The notes under the pieces are model-generated. The model was not told where the DNA came from. It saw nothing but the letters and a program-made list of their open reading frames with translations, and ran no database searches. Positions 54,879 through 63,373 of a DNA stretch of 64,000 nucleotides are shown here, in pieces (the first letter of the stretch is position 1; each line of letters starts with the position of its first letter). The position numbers were made by a program, and so were the translations under genes. Source of the DNA: Lachnospiraceae bacterium (GTDB lineage Bacteria; Bacillota; Clostridia; Lachnospirales; Lachnospiraceae); the NCBI GenBank assembly GCA_910574965.1, contig CAJTDB010000002.1:1-64000 (forward strand). The letters run 5' to 3'.

Positions 54879-54895
54879 GTCATTTATTTAAAAAA

Positions 54896-54960
54896 GGGTC
54901 TGTCAGGAAGCGCAGCCTCGGCTGCAGGCTGAAGCCATGTTTCCTGGCAGATCCTTTTTC
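54896..54960. terminator. Bidirectional terminator between convergent genes
   Basis: A 14-bp stem with two G-U pairs (54896-54909 with 54941-54954) encloses a smaller hairpin (GCAGC/GCTGC). It has T-runs on both sides in the two reading directions, so it can end transcription from the XRE regulator and the prepilin peptidase. Confidence 0.85.
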
Positions 54961-55005
54961 TGCACCTCATCATTCTATTAATCCGTGATTCTTTGGCATC
55001 TGTTT

Positions 55006-55647
55006 TTACAGAAATCCCATATACCACCGGATCAGCGGATCACCAAAACATATGGCGCATATTGCTCCGGCAGACAGAAACGGCCCCAAAGGAATGGCCG
55101 TTTCTTTATTCCAGTTTTTATGAAAGGGGCCTCTTTTCACCAGCAGCCCCAGCAGGCATCCTGCAAGAAGAGTCAAAAGCATCTGGGGCCAGCTAAGATA
55201 AAGTCCCATGACCAGCAGAAGTTTCTGGTCCCCTCCGCCTATGGCGGTCCGCCCCCGGATGCCCTTGTAAAGCGCTGCCAGCAGCAGTAAGGCCGCCGGG
55301 ATGCAAAGCCCCAAAAACATCTGCCCTGCCGCCGCCGGAACCGGCTGATGCAAAAGCAGCGCCCATAAAAAACGGTTTGCCGCCAGAAAAAGCAGGACTC
55401 TGTTGGGGATTACCCTTCTGTCCAGATCCGTCAGCGACAGCAGAAGAAGTCCTCCTGCAAAGACTGCCCACATCCCAAGTTCCGGCACTGAACCAAAATG
55501 CATTCCCAGGCAGAGAGTCCCTGTCAGACCCGCCAGTCCGGCTTTTCCCAAAGCTTCCCTGCGATATCCCGCCGCGCCTCCCAGAAGGCTTCCAAGAACC
55601 GCTCCGGCTGTTATCAGGCCCACAATCCATAGTTGTTTTTTATCCAC
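55006..55647 (-). CDS. Prepilin peptidase (A24 aspartyl peptidase)
   Basis: A 213-residue membrane protease with about seven helices. Both catalytic aspartate motifs are present: LTDLDRRVIPN (about residue 73) and GGGDQKLL, the GxGD signature (about 139). It lacks the N-terminal methylase domain of PilD, as is common in Gram-positives. It would cleave type IV prepilin-like leaders at the membrane, but no pilin or secretion gene is in the window. The start codon is GTG with AGAGGA 5 nt upstream. Confidence 0.88.
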   Translation of the reverse strand: MDKKQLWIVGLITAGAVLGSLLGGAAGYRREALGKAGLAGLTGTLCLGMHFGSVPELGMWAVFAGGLLLLSLTDLDRRVIPNRVLLFLAANRFLWALLLHQPVPAAAGQMFLGLCIPAALLLLAALYKGIRGRTAIGGGDQKLLLVMGLYLSWPQMLLTLLAGCLLGLLVKRGPFHKNWNKETAIPLGPFLSAGAICAICFGDPLIRWYMGFL

Positions 55648-55716
55648 CGGTTTCCTCTTTTCTCGTATCCGGATTTTTCGCTTCCGAAACAGAACGTACG
55701 TTCTGTTTAAGCTGAT

Positions 55717-56655
55717 TTAAAAATAGACCAGCTCCTCTTCTGGCTTTTCCGCTTTCTTTATATTGGTGGAGTGAAGGACGATTCCCTCTTCCCCGTTATA
55801 CTCCGGTCGCTTCTCCATATGGGCTTTGGCCGTCACAGTGAGCCATTGGCGCTGCTTCAGGCGGTCTACATAGGAAGATCTGCACAGAAAACCTATAAAC
55901 GCCGTATCATCCGCACAGCAGGTCATAGCCATACGTCCCGGAACAAAATATCCTTCCGGAAGATGTTTGCCGGTATATGCCATCCCTTTGAATCGAAGGG
56001 TCTTCCCGTCATAGCGCTCCGGATGGTCCATGGCATCGATATACCAGATCCCATAGTCCGTATCCGCGATCTCGATCACTTCCGCATCCAGATCAAAGGG
56101 CAGCTCCTCTTCAAACTTCAGCATGGTCCCGTCCTCCCGCTCAAAGACTACCTGGGCCTTCGGATTCACGGCACGCATGTTCCGCTTATACACAGCGGCA
56201 GGTGTCTCGTCACTGCTCCGATTGAAAATAATCAGATCGGAGTCTTTTGCCATCTCCATAAAAATCGATTTCATATTTTTCAGATAGACATCAAAGGTAG
56301 AGGCATCCACCACGGTAATCACCTGGGCTACAAACCACCCTTTGGGCATATACATGTCACGCAGAAAATCCATGCCCCACATGCAGTTGTATTCCAGAAC
56401 GATCTGTGTCGGCTTGTATTTTTTCTGGCACTCTGCAAGAAATGTCTCGTTAAACTCGGTCTTATCTTCCAACATGACAAGAGTAGCGTTGGCCTGTTTC
56501 AGAATCTCTTCCTCGTACTCTTCGATCCCCTCTTCACAAGCCAGGACCAGATTGCGCTCTCCATCGGAGAAATATTCATCCGCCAGCGTCTCCAGGGCGA
56601 ATCTGGTCTTGCCGCCCTCCAGGAAACCATGGACTACAAATACTGGGATTTTCAT
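55717..56655 (-). CDS. CobW/P47K-like GTPase with YcgQ/TIGR03943-like C-terminal domain
   Basis: A 312-residue protein. Residues 1-190 resemble a CobW/P47K GTPase, with an unusual P-loop (VHGFLEGGKTRF) and IVLEYNCMWGM where CobW proteins have a Walker B and E-P-S-G-type motif. The C-terminal half (DGKTLRFKGMAY, PEGYFVPGRMAMTCCADD) resembles the TIGR03943/YcgQ family. The CxCC metal motif of CobW is absent. It lies just after a full CobW protein on the same strand, so the two are probably coexpressed and may act together in metal delivery. That role is inference. Confidence 0.75.
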   Translation of the reverse strand: MKIPVFVVHGFLEGGKTRFALETLADEYFSDGERNLVLACEEGIEEYEEEILKQANATLVMLEDKTEFNETFLAECQKKYKPTQIVLEYNCMWGMDFLRDMYMPKGWFVAQVITVVDASTFDVYLKNMKSIFMEMAKDSDLIIFNRSSDETPAAVYKRNMRAVNPKAQVVFEREDGTMLKFEEELPFDLDAEVIEIADTDYGIWYIDAMDHPERYDGKTLRFKGMAYTGKHLPEGYFVPGRMAMTCCADDTAFIGFLCRSSYVDRLKQRQWLTVTAKAHMEKRPEYNGEEGIVLHSTNIKKAEKPEEELVYF

Positions 56656-56703
56656 ATGTTTGTCTCCTATTAAGAGTTCCGCATCTTCCCCGCGGATGCC
56701 CTT

Positions 56704-57750
56704 TTACACAATCTCAAAGAGCTTCGCAAGCTCTTCTTCGTTCAAATGAGAACCAATGACGCACAGGCGGCCCGTATAGCCGGCTTCGCCCCGGCGTACC
56801 TCGTGTTCTTCGGGAACCATGTCAAAGTGCAGCCAGCTTCCGTCGGTGCAGGGTACGATGCCTTTTGCACGAAGAATGATGCCGCAGTCGTCGCTTTCGG
56901 AAAGCTTTGTCAGAATCTCACAAAGCTTCTCCTCCGTATATTTATGAGGCGTCTCTTTGCCCCAGCTCGTAAACACCTCGTCCGCATGATGATGGTGATG
57001 GTCATGTTCATGACATCCGCAGTCATGGTCATGATCGTGAGGATGGCCGTCATGGTCATGGTGGTGCTCATGATGTTCATGACAGCCGCAGTCATGGTCA
57101 TGATAATGACCGTGCTCGTGCACGTGCTCTTCCATCTCCTCTTTCCTGAGCAGATCCTGGTGCTGCATAGCCGCAAGAATCTGCTCTCCCTTCAGTTCCT
57201 CCCAGGGAGTTGTGATAATGGATGCACCCGGATTTTTCTCCCGCAGCATTTTGACACAGGCCTCCAGCTTCTCTTCGGTCATCTTCTGGGTCCGGCTGAG
57301 CACGATGGTCCCCGCATGTTCCACCTGATTATTGAAAAATTCTCCGAAATTTTTCATATACATCCGGCATTTCTGTCCGTCCACCACAGTCACGGAACTG
57401 TTCAGCTCCACCGGTTCATGCGCCGCTACGCCCTGTACGGCCTTTGTCACATCCGACAGCTTGCCCACACCGGAAGGCTCAATCAAGATGCGGTCCGGTG
57501 CATACGTCTCAATCACTTCCTTCAAAGCGGTCCCAAAGTCTCCCACCAGAGAGCAGCAGATACATCCGGAGTTCATCTCCGTAATCTGCACGCCTGCTTC
57601 CTTCAGAAAACCTCCGTCAATTCCGATCTCTCCAAATTCATTTTCAATCAGGACAATCTTTTCTCCCGCAAAGACCTCTTTTAACATTTTCTTGATGAGT
57701 GTCGTCTTGCCGGCTCCTAGAAAGCCGGATATAATCTCTATCTTCGTCAT
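56704..57750 (-). CDS. CobW-family metal chaperone GTPase with histidine-rich loop
   Basis: A 348-residue G3E GTPase. P-loop ISGFLGAGKTTLIKK at residues 7-21, Walker B region with ENEFGEIGIDG, the metal motif CICC (in SGCICCSLVG), and RILIEPSGVGK. A long histidine-rich stretch (about residues 205-260) contains two HDHDCGCHEH repeats; it should bind zinc or nickel. The CobW C-terminal domain follows (CTDGSWLHFDMVP). The ATG at 57750 was chosen because AAAGGAG precedes it. Likely a zinc or cobalt chaperone; the metal is not determined. Confidence 0.92.
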   Translation of the reverse strand: MTKIEIISGFLGAGKTTLIKKMLKEVFAGEKIVLIENEFGEIGIDGGFLKEAGVQITEMNSGCICCSLVGDFGTALKEVIETYAPDRILIEPSGVGKLSDVTKAVQGVAAHEPVELNSSVTVVDGQKCRMYMKNFGEFFNNQVEHAGTIVLSRTQKMTEEKLEACVKMLREKNPGASIITTPWEELKGEQILAAMQHQDLLRKEEMEEHVHEHGHYHDHDCGCHEHHEHHHDHDGHPHDHDHDCGCHEHDHHHHHADEVFTSWGKETPHKYTEEKLCEILTKLSESDDCGIILRAKGIVPCTDGSWLHFDMVPEEHEVRRGEAGYTGRLCVIGSHLNEEELAKLFEIV

Positions 57751-57779
57751 GATCTGCTCCTTTTTCATCCTGTAAACGA

Positions 57780-57822
57780 AGCCCTCGGAAGCCTGCCTGT
57801 CCCGGCAGTCGTCCCAAGGGCT
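57780..57822. other. Long hairpin between rplT and the CobW gene
   Basis: On the minus strand AGCCCT pairs with AGGGCT and an inner CTGCC pairs with GGCAG, giving a stem with small bulges after rplT. The following T-tract is poor (TCGTTT), so it may be a weak terminator or a processing/regulatory hairpin. Confidence 0.5.
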
Positions 57823-57838
57823 TTTGTACAAATGATCC

Positions 57839-58198
57839 TTATTTATTCAGTGCACCTTTTGCAGTCTCTGCCAGCGCTGTAAAGGACGCTGCGTCATTCA
57901 CTGCCATATCAGCGAGGATTTTCCGATTCATCTCCACGCCTGCGGTTTTCAGTCCATACATGAATTTGCTGTAGGACAGGCCGTTCATCCGCGCTGCCGC
58001 ATTGATACGTGCAATCCAAAGCTGTCTGAACTGACGTTTTCTCTCCTTACGTCCCGCATATGCACTGGTCAGCGCTCTCATTACGGACTGTTTTGCGATC
58101 CGATACTGCTTGCTTCTGGCTCCTCTGTAGCCTTTTGCAAGCTTTAATACTCTATTGTGTCTCTTTTTCGCGTTTAAGCCGCCTTTCACTCTTGCCAT
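57839..58198 (-). CDS. rplT: Ribosomal protein L20
   Basis: A 119-residue basic protein beginning [24 protein letters not shown]-type residues, complete and of normal length. It binds 23S rRNA early in 50S assembly and represses its own operon by binding the infC leader in Firmicutes. AAGGAGG precedes the start. It is the last gene of infC-rpmI-rplT. Confidence 0.99.
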   Translation of the reverse strand: MARVKGGLNAKKRHNRVLKLAKGYRGARSKQYRIAKQSVMRALTSAYAGRKERKRQFRQLWIARINAAARMNGLSYSKFMYGLKTAGVEMNRKILADMAVNDAASFTALAETAKGALNK

Positions 58199-58225
58199 TT
58201 TTCTTCCTCCTTAACTATCCTGATC

Positions 58226-58423
58226 TTATAAATACGGTAAGATCTTCTTCATGCTCTTTACATTGGTAGCATCTGTGATCGTTGACTTTCTAAGATTCCT
58301 TTTTCTCTTCTGAGATTTTTTAGTTAAGATATGGCTCTTATAAGCTTTCATTCTTTTTAACTGTCCGGTTCCGGTCTTTTTAAAACGTTTTGCAGCAGCT
58401 CTGCTTGTCTTTACCTTTGGCAT
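58226..58423 (-). CDS. rpmI: Ribosomal protein L35
   Basis: A 65-residue basic protein of the 50S subunit starting [20 protein letters not shown], normal length. AGGAGG lies upstream. Between infC and this gene (58424-58532) are two small hairpins: CCAGTC/GACTGG (58459-58476) and CCCCC-GAAA-GGGGG (58490-58503), the latter a stable GNRA tetraloop. Confidence 0.99.
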   Translation of the reverse strand: MPKVKTSRAAAKRFKKTGTGQLKRMKAYKSHILTKKSQKRKRNLRKSTITDATNVKSMKKILPYL

Positions 58424-58532
58424 ATGTTGATTCCTCCTGTAAATAATTCTATATTTGCCCAGTCCTTAAAGACTGGCATAACTTACCGGCCCCCGAAAGG
58501 GGGACCTGCCTTTTACAGCTTTTACGGATAAG

Positions 58533-59042
58533 TTAATTACGTTTTTCACTGAAAAACATGGTCATGCTGCGGCCTTCCATTTTGGGCGCGCGGTCGACAA
58601 CTGCGATATCTGCCAGTTTCTCGGCAAATACATCCAGAATCCGTTTACTGCTCTGTACATGCGCCATCTCACGTCCGCGAAAACGCAGGGTAACTTTTAC
58701 TTTGTCACCTTTCTGAATGAACTTCCTTGCCGCATTGACCTTCGTATTCAGATCGTTGTCGTCAATATTCGGAGACAGACGAACTTCTTTGATTTCGATG
58801 GTTTTCTGCTTCTTTCTTGCTTCCTTTTCTTTTCTCGCCAGCTCATAACGGTATTTTCCATAATCGATAATCTTACATACCGGCGGCTTTGCTCCAGGAG
58901 CAATCTTGACCAGATCCAGTTCAGCCTCCCTCGCCATTTTCATCGCCTCACTGGCAGACATAATGCCTAACTGCTCTCCATCCCGGCCGATCAGACGGAT
59001 TTCCCGATCTCTGATCTGCTCGTTAATCATTAATTCGCTAAT
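58533..59042 (-). CDS. infC: Translation initiation factor IF-3 (ATT start)
   Basis: A 169-residue factor that binds the 30S subunit and checks start codons. The N-domain (ELMINEQIRDREIRLIG) and C-domain (RGREMAHVQSSKRILD) are present. The start is an ATT at 59040-59042: GGAGGT (59051-59056) lies 8 nt upstream of it, whereas the first in-frame ATG is 20 nt away. ATT or other rare starts are a known autoregulatory feature of infC. The gene is preceded by an attenuator-type leader. Confidence 0.96.
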   Translation of the reverse strand: MSELMINEQIRDREIRLIGRDGEQLGIMSASEAMKMAREAELDLVKIAPGAKPPVCKIIDYGKYRYELARKEKEARKKQKTIEIKEVRLSPNIDDNDLNTKVNAARKFIQKGDKVKVTLRFRGREMAHVQSSKRILDVFAEKLADIAVVDRAPKMEGRSMTMFFSEKRN

Positions 59043-59060
59043 AGTTGTACACCTCCGCAC

Positions 59061-59195
59061 ATAAAAAAGTGGATAGAAAACTATCCACTTAACACACAAA
59101 AGAAAGCTGCCCGCGCAAACTGTTCTGCCGTATTAACCCAGGTCGCTTCCTGCGCCAAGGTGAGAGTGGATACTCTTCTTTCATCTCATAACCTC
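59061..59195 (-). promoter_or_regulatory. L20-type leader with attenuator upstream of infC
   Basis: On the minus strand a perfect 10-bp terminator stem (AAGTGGATAG, 59081-59090 with 59067-59076, AAAA/TTTT loop) is followed by a T-run just before the infC binding site. An upstream TATCCACT (59165-59172) can pair with the AGTGGATA arm and act as antiterminator. This matches the ribosomal protein L20 autoregulatory leader of Firmicutes, in which L20 binding promotes termination. Confidence 0.88.
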
Positions 59196-59199
59196 ATCT

Positions 59200-59228
59200 A
59201 CCATAGCACAGGAAGTACCAGATGTCAA
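59200..59228 (-). promoter_or_regulatory. Promoter of the infC operon
   Basis: Minus-strand TTGACA (59223-59228) and TATGGT (59200-59205) with 17-bp spacing. It begins 8 bp after the stop of the DUF4250-like gene, with no terminator in between. Confidence 0.85.
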
Positions 59229-59235
59229 CTCTTTT

Positions 59236-59409
59236 TTATACAAAACGGTTTAAAGTTTTGTCGTACGTATAATCAATGCCTTGAAGCTTCTCTTCCACCT
59301 CTGCTTTGGGAATATTTTTATCCGCACAGAGGCTTTCCAAATCCGGGTAAAAGTCCCGAAGCTGGGTATTCACATAGCTGAGCAGCAGCATAGGGTCTTT
59401 GGGTATCAT
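59236..59409 (-). CDS. DUF4250-like small protein
   Basis: A 57-residue protein starting MIPKDPMLLLSYVNTQLRD, which I recognise as the DUF4250 family of short clostridial proteins with no known function. AAAGGAG is 6 nt upstream of the ATG at 59409, so the longer frame from 59433 was rejected. It follows clpB by 42 bp and may be cotranscribed with it. Confidence 0.8.
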   Translation of the reverse strand: MIPKDPMLLLSYVNTQLRDFYPDLESLCADKNIPKAEVEEKLQGIDYTYDKTLNRFV

Positions 59410-59451
59410 AAACTTCTCCTTTCTATAGGTCAATGCCCCAAAGGACGGCTT

Positions 59452-62043
59452 TTATGCGTTCTGTCCCTCCCGGATCACAAGGCCATCCATATCCTGATCC
59501 ACCAGCATCACACTTCCGGCATGTACCTGGCCGGACAGGATATACCGGGCCGCCATCGTTTCCACATATTTCTGCAAGTACCGTTTCAAGGGCCGCGCAC
59601 CGTACACCGGGTCGTATCCATTTTCCACAATATACGCCTTTGCCTTCTCTGTCAGCCTGATCGTCAGTTCCTTATCCGACAGTCTGTGGTTCAGATCTGC
59701 AAGAAGCAGGTCTACAATGTGCCCGATGTTGTCCTTTGTCAGCGGCTTGAACAAGATCGTTTCATCCAGTCGATTCAGAAACTCCGGACGAAAATGCGCT
59801 CTCAGCTCATTCATTACCTGCTCTTCGCTCTCCGGACGGATCTCCCCTCTTTCGTCAATGCCCTCTAAAAGCCAGGCGGAACCAATGTTCGATGTCATAA
59901 TCAAAATCGTATTTTTGAAATCGACCGTCCTTCCCTGGGAATCCGTAATCCGCCCGTCGTCCAGCACCTGCAGAAGTACATTGAACACATCCGGATGGGC
60001 CTTTTCCACCTCGTCAAAGAGTACGACAGAATAGGGACGTCTGCGCACTGCTTCCGTCAACTGGCCGCCCTCCTCATATCCCACATATCCGGGAGGCGCC
60101 CCGATCAGACGGGATACCGAATATTTTTCCATATATTCGCTCATATCAATGCGGACCATATTCTGCTCATCGTCAAACAGACTGGCGGCCAGCGTCTTGG
60201 CAAGCTCCGTCTTGCCCACGCCGGTGGGACCGAGAAACAAAAAAGAGCCGATGGGTTTTCCCGGATCCTTGATGCCGGCTTTGGAACGGATGATGGCATC
60301 CGACACCTTCCGAACCCCTTCCTCCTGTCCGACAACTCTTTTATGCAGCTCCTCATCCAGATGCAGCGTCTTGTTCCGCTCACTCTCTGTCAGCTTTGCT
60401 ACTGGAATGCCGGTCCAGCGGGAAATAATCCGGGCAATTTCTTCATCCGTCACACTTTCATGGACCAGAGACAGATCCTGCTTTTTGACCTTTTCCTCCT
60501 CCTCATCCAGTTGTCTTTGAAGCTGGGGAAGCTGTCCGTACTGAAGCTGGGCCGCCTTTTCCAGATCATAGCTCTGCTGAGCCGCCTGGATCTGCTTGTT
60601 CACTGCCTCAATCTCCTCCCGCAGCCTGCTCAGACGTTCTACCGAATGCTTTTCATCGTCCCACTGGGCTTTTTTATTGTTAAATTCATCACGAAGTTCT
60701 GCCAGCTCCCTCTGGAGCGAATCCAGGCGGTCCTGGCTTAAGCGGTCCGTTTCCTTTTTCAGCGCCGCTTCCTCGATCTCCAACTGCAGCACTTTTCTGC
60801 GCAGCTCGTCCAGTTCCGCAGGCATGGAATCCAGTTCCGTCTTAATCAGCGCACATGCCTCGTCCACCAGATCGATGGCTTTATCCGGCAAAAAACGCTC
60901 GGAAATATACCGATGAGACAAAGATGCCGCCGATACCAGCGCGGAATCCGTGATCTTCACTCCGTGGAATACTTCATAACGTTCCTTTAACCCCCGCAGA
61001 ATGGAGATCGTATCCTCCACAGTCGGTTCATCCACTAGCACCTGCTGGAACCTGCGCTCCAGGGCCGCATCCTTCTCGATATACTGCCGGTACTCGTCCA
61101 GCGTCGTGGCACCGATGCAGTGCAGCTCTCCTCTGGCCAAAAGCGGCTTCAACATATTTCCCGCGTCCATAGCGCCGTCTGTCTTGCCTGCTCCCACAAT
61201 CAGATGCAGCTCATCGATAAATAAAATAATACGCCCTTCGCTTTTTCGCACTTCCTCCAGCACTGCCTTCAACCGCTCTTCAAATTCTCCCCGGTATTTG
61301 GCGCCGGCCACCAGCGCGCCCATATCCAGTGCAAAAACTTTCTTTTCCTTCAGCCCTTCCGGCACATCTCCCCGGACAATCCTCAGCGCCAGTCCTTCTA
61401 CCACCGCTGTCTTACCCACACCCGGCTCTCCAATCAGCACCGGATTGTTTTTTGTCTTTCGGGACAGAATGCGGATCACATTGCGGATCTCTGTGTCCCT
61501 GCCGATGACGGGATCTAATTTCTGCTCCCTGGCCCGCTCCACCAGATCATAGCCGTATTTGTTCAGGGTATCGTAAGTAGCTTCCGGGTTGTCGCTGGTC
61601 ACCCGCTGATTGCCCCGGACGGTGGACAGGGCCTGCAAAAAGCCGTCTCTTGTGATCCCGTTTTCCCGAAACAGCTCTTTCATGGACGGACTGGGATGAT
61701 CCAGAAGAGACAAGAACAGATGTTCGACTGATACATATTCGTCTCCCATATGCTTCGCTTCCTCTTCTGCATGAATCAATGCCCGATTCAGATGCTGTCC
61801 GATATAGGGCTGTCCGCCGGATACCTTTACTCTCCGATTCAGAGCCTCCTCCACTCTCTCTTTAAATAAAGTAAGATCTATCTCCATCTTTGCCACCAGT
61901 CTGGCGATCAGACTTTCCTCCTGCATCAGAAGGCTGTACAGCAGATGTTCCTGCTCAATCTCCTGATTGCCGTATTCCAGAGCAGTCTTTTCCAGATCAT
62001 TCACTGCCTGAACGGATTTCTGCGTAAATTTCTGAAAATTCAT
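59452..62043 (-). CDS. clpB: ClpB disaggregase
   Basis: An 863-residue Hsp100 ATPase that works with DnaK to rescue aggregated proteins. Parts in order: N-terminal repeat domain (1-145), first AAA+ with Walker [14 protein letters not shown] (about 200), coiled-coil M-domain (about 400-525), second AAA+ with Walker [15 protein letters not shown] (about 605) and [14 protein letters not shown], and the C-terminal small domain. Length is normal. The promoter carries a CIRCE element, so HrcA should repress it. AGGAGG precedes the ATG. Confidence 0.98.
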   Translation of the reverse strand: MNFQKFTQKSVQAVNDLEKTALEYGNQEIEQEHLLYSLLMQEESLIARLVAKMEIDLTLFKERVEEALNRRVKVSGGQPYIGQHLNRALIHAEEEAKHMGDEYVSVEHLFLSLLDHPSPSMKELFRENGITRDGFLQALSTVRGNQRVTSDNPEATYDTLNKYGYDLVERAREQKLDPVIGRDTEIRNVIRILSRKTKNNPVLIGEPGVGKTAVVEGLALRIVRGDVPEGLKEKKVFALDMGALVAGAKYRGEFEERLKAVLEEVRKSEGRIILFIDELHLIVGAGKTDGAMDAGNMLKPLLARGELHCIGATTLDEYRQYIEKDAALERRFQQVLVDEPTVEDTISILRGLKERYEVFHGVKITDSALVSAASLSHRYISERFLPDKAIDLVDEACALIKTELDSMPAELDELRRKVLQLEIEEAALKKETDRLSQDRLDSLQRELAELRDEFNNKKAQWDDEKHSVERLSRLREEIEAVNKQIQAAQQSYDLEKAAQLQYGQLPQLQRQLDEEEEKVKKQDLSLVHESVTDEEIARIISRWTGIPVAKLTESERNKTLHLDEELHKRVVGQEEGVRKVSDAIIRSKAGIKDPGKPIGSFLFLGPTGVGKTELAKTLAASLFDDEQNMVRIDMSEYMEKYSVSRLIGAPPGYVGYEEGGQLTEAVRRRPYSVVLFDEVEKAHPDVFNVLLQVLDDGRITDSQGRTVDFKNTILIMTSNIGSAWLLEGIDERGEIRPESEEQVMNELRAHFRPEFLNRLDETILFKPLTKDNIGHIVDLLLADLNHRLSDKELTIRLTEKAKAYIVENGYDPVYGARPLKRYLQKYVETMAARYILSGQVHAGSVMLVDQDMDGLVIREGQNA

Positions 62044-62141
62044 ATGGTCCTCCTATTTCTGTTCTGCATCGGATCCGGAAAGACTCCCCTCTGGTCCTCT
62101 CTCCAGACCGGCACGTCCGTTATTTCTCTTGTTCTACATTG

Positions 62142-62170
62142 ACTATAACACTGGTTGTTAGCACTGTCAA
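62142..62170 (-). promoter_or_regulatory. Sigma-A promoter of clpB
   Basis: Minus-strand TTGACA (62165-62170) and TATAGT (62142-62147) with 17-bp spacing. The -35 hexamer lies inside the CIRCE operator. Confidence 0.9.
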
Positions 62171-62184
62171 GAGTCGAGTGCTAA
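62158..62184. promoter_or_regulatory. CIRCE operator (HrcA site)
   Basis: TTAGCACTG, nine spacer bases, GAGTGCTAA: one mismatch from the consensus inverted repeat. It covers the -35 region of the clpB promoter, a position suited to direct repression by HrcA. The next 200 bp (62185-62384) hold no gene or clear promoter that I can identify. Confidence 0.93.
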
Positions 62185-62384
62185 TTTTTATAAAAAATAT
62201 GACCGACGCAAAGGCGGTATGCCGCGTGACGGACTGTCCGATAAGGAATCAGGGCAGCAGGCACTATTGGCAGTAGTGGCGGCTGTTTCTTTTTCTCTTG
62301 TATTTCCCCGCATAAACCCATGCCGTCTGCATACCCTATAAAGGAAACGGCTCTTTAAAGCCCTACAGAACAGGAGGTCCCTTT

Positions 62385-63362
62385 ATGTGTACCAGCATTG
62401 CAATGAAAACAAACGACTTTTACTTCGGCCGCACCATGGACCTGGATTTTGAACTGCATACGTCTGTGGTCATCACTCCCAGAAATTATCCGATCGCCTT
62501 CCGCCGGTCCAGTGTCCTTAGACGGCACAATGCGCTTATTGGTATGGCTACCATAACCGACGGCTATCCCCTTTACGCAGAAGCAGCCAATGAAAAAGGA
62601 CTCTGTATGGCTGCTCTGAACTTTCCGGACAATGCCTATTATCCGACGGAAGAAGACCCGCGCAAAACCAATATTTCTCCCTTTGAGCTGATCTTATGGG
62701 TGCTTGGACAGTGCGGCACCGTTGAAGAAGTACGTCGTCTTATGGATACTACCCATCTGGTCCATATTCCCTTTAGTTCCAGACTTCCTCTGACTCCCCT
62801 TCACTGGCACATTGCCGACCAGACATGTTCTGCCGCCCTAGAGGTCACAAAGGACGGACTGAAGCTCCTTGACAACCCTGTAGGCGTCCTGACCAACAAT
62901 CCGACCTTTCAATTTCAACTGACCAATCTGTCTCAATATATGAACCTGGTTTCCGGCTATCCCAAAAACTGCTTCAGCGGCCTGGAAGGCATTGCACCAT
63001 TCGGACAGGGCCTTGGAAGCTTCGGTCTTCCCGGAGACTATTCGCCCACTTCCCGTTTTGTCAAGGCGTCCTATCTGCGCCTGAATTCTGTCTGTGAGAA
63101 AAACGACCCCAGCAGCATTGCCCAGCTCTTCCATCTTCTGGACTCTGTATCGATTGTAAAAGGAACGGTCCTTTCCCAGCAGGATGCCTGTGATATGACC
63201 ACCTATGCCTGCTGTATTAACGCTACCAGAGGAGTCTATTACTACAAGACATATGCCAACAATCAACTGACTGCCATCAGTATCCGCCACGAGGACCTGG
63301 ACCAGAAAAACCTCCGGATCTTCCCGATGGTCGTATCCCAGCAGATCGCCTGGGCCAATTAA
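62385..63362 (+). CDS. bsh: Choloylglycine hydrolase family (bile salt hydrolase)
   Basis: A 325-residue Ntn-hydrolase. After Met removal Cys2 (MCTSIAM) becomes the nucleophile; R16 and D19 (YFGRTMD), N79 (AALNFP) and the LTNNPTFQFQLTNL asparagine block are in the positions used by bile salt hydrolases. N79 favours bile salts over penicillin V, where I recall a tyrosine. It frees glycine or taurine from conjugated bile acids, in the cytoplasm, as no signal peptide is present. AGGAGG is 7 nt before the ATG. It converges with the histidine kinase gene. Confidence 0.92.
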   Translation: MCTSIAMKTNDFYFGRTMDLDFELHTSVVITPRNYPIAFRRSSVLRRHNALIGMATITDGYPLYAEAANEKGLCMAALNFPDNAYYPTEEDPRKTNISPFELILWVLGQCGTVEEVRRLMDTTHLVHIPFSSRLPLTPLHWHIADQTCSAALEVTKDGLKLLDNPVGVLTNNPTFQFQLTNLSQYMNLVSGYPKNCFSGLEGIAPFGQGLGSFGLPGDYSPTSRFVKASYLRLNSVCEKNDPSSIAQLFHLLDSVSIVKGTVLSQQDACDMTTYACCINATRGVYYYKTYANNQLTAISIRHEDLDQKNLRIFPMVVSQQIAWAN

Positions 63363-63373
63363 GGCCCAGCCCT

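Noticed and set aside
56970-57140. Tandem repeat or CRISPR-like array (repeated CATGATCATGGTCATG-type units)
   Set aside because: The repeats are in frame and encode the histidine-rich loop of the CobW protein.
57780-57822. Strong terminator after rplT
   Set aside because: The stem is convincing but the following T-tract is poor on the minus strand, so it is listed only as a hairpin.
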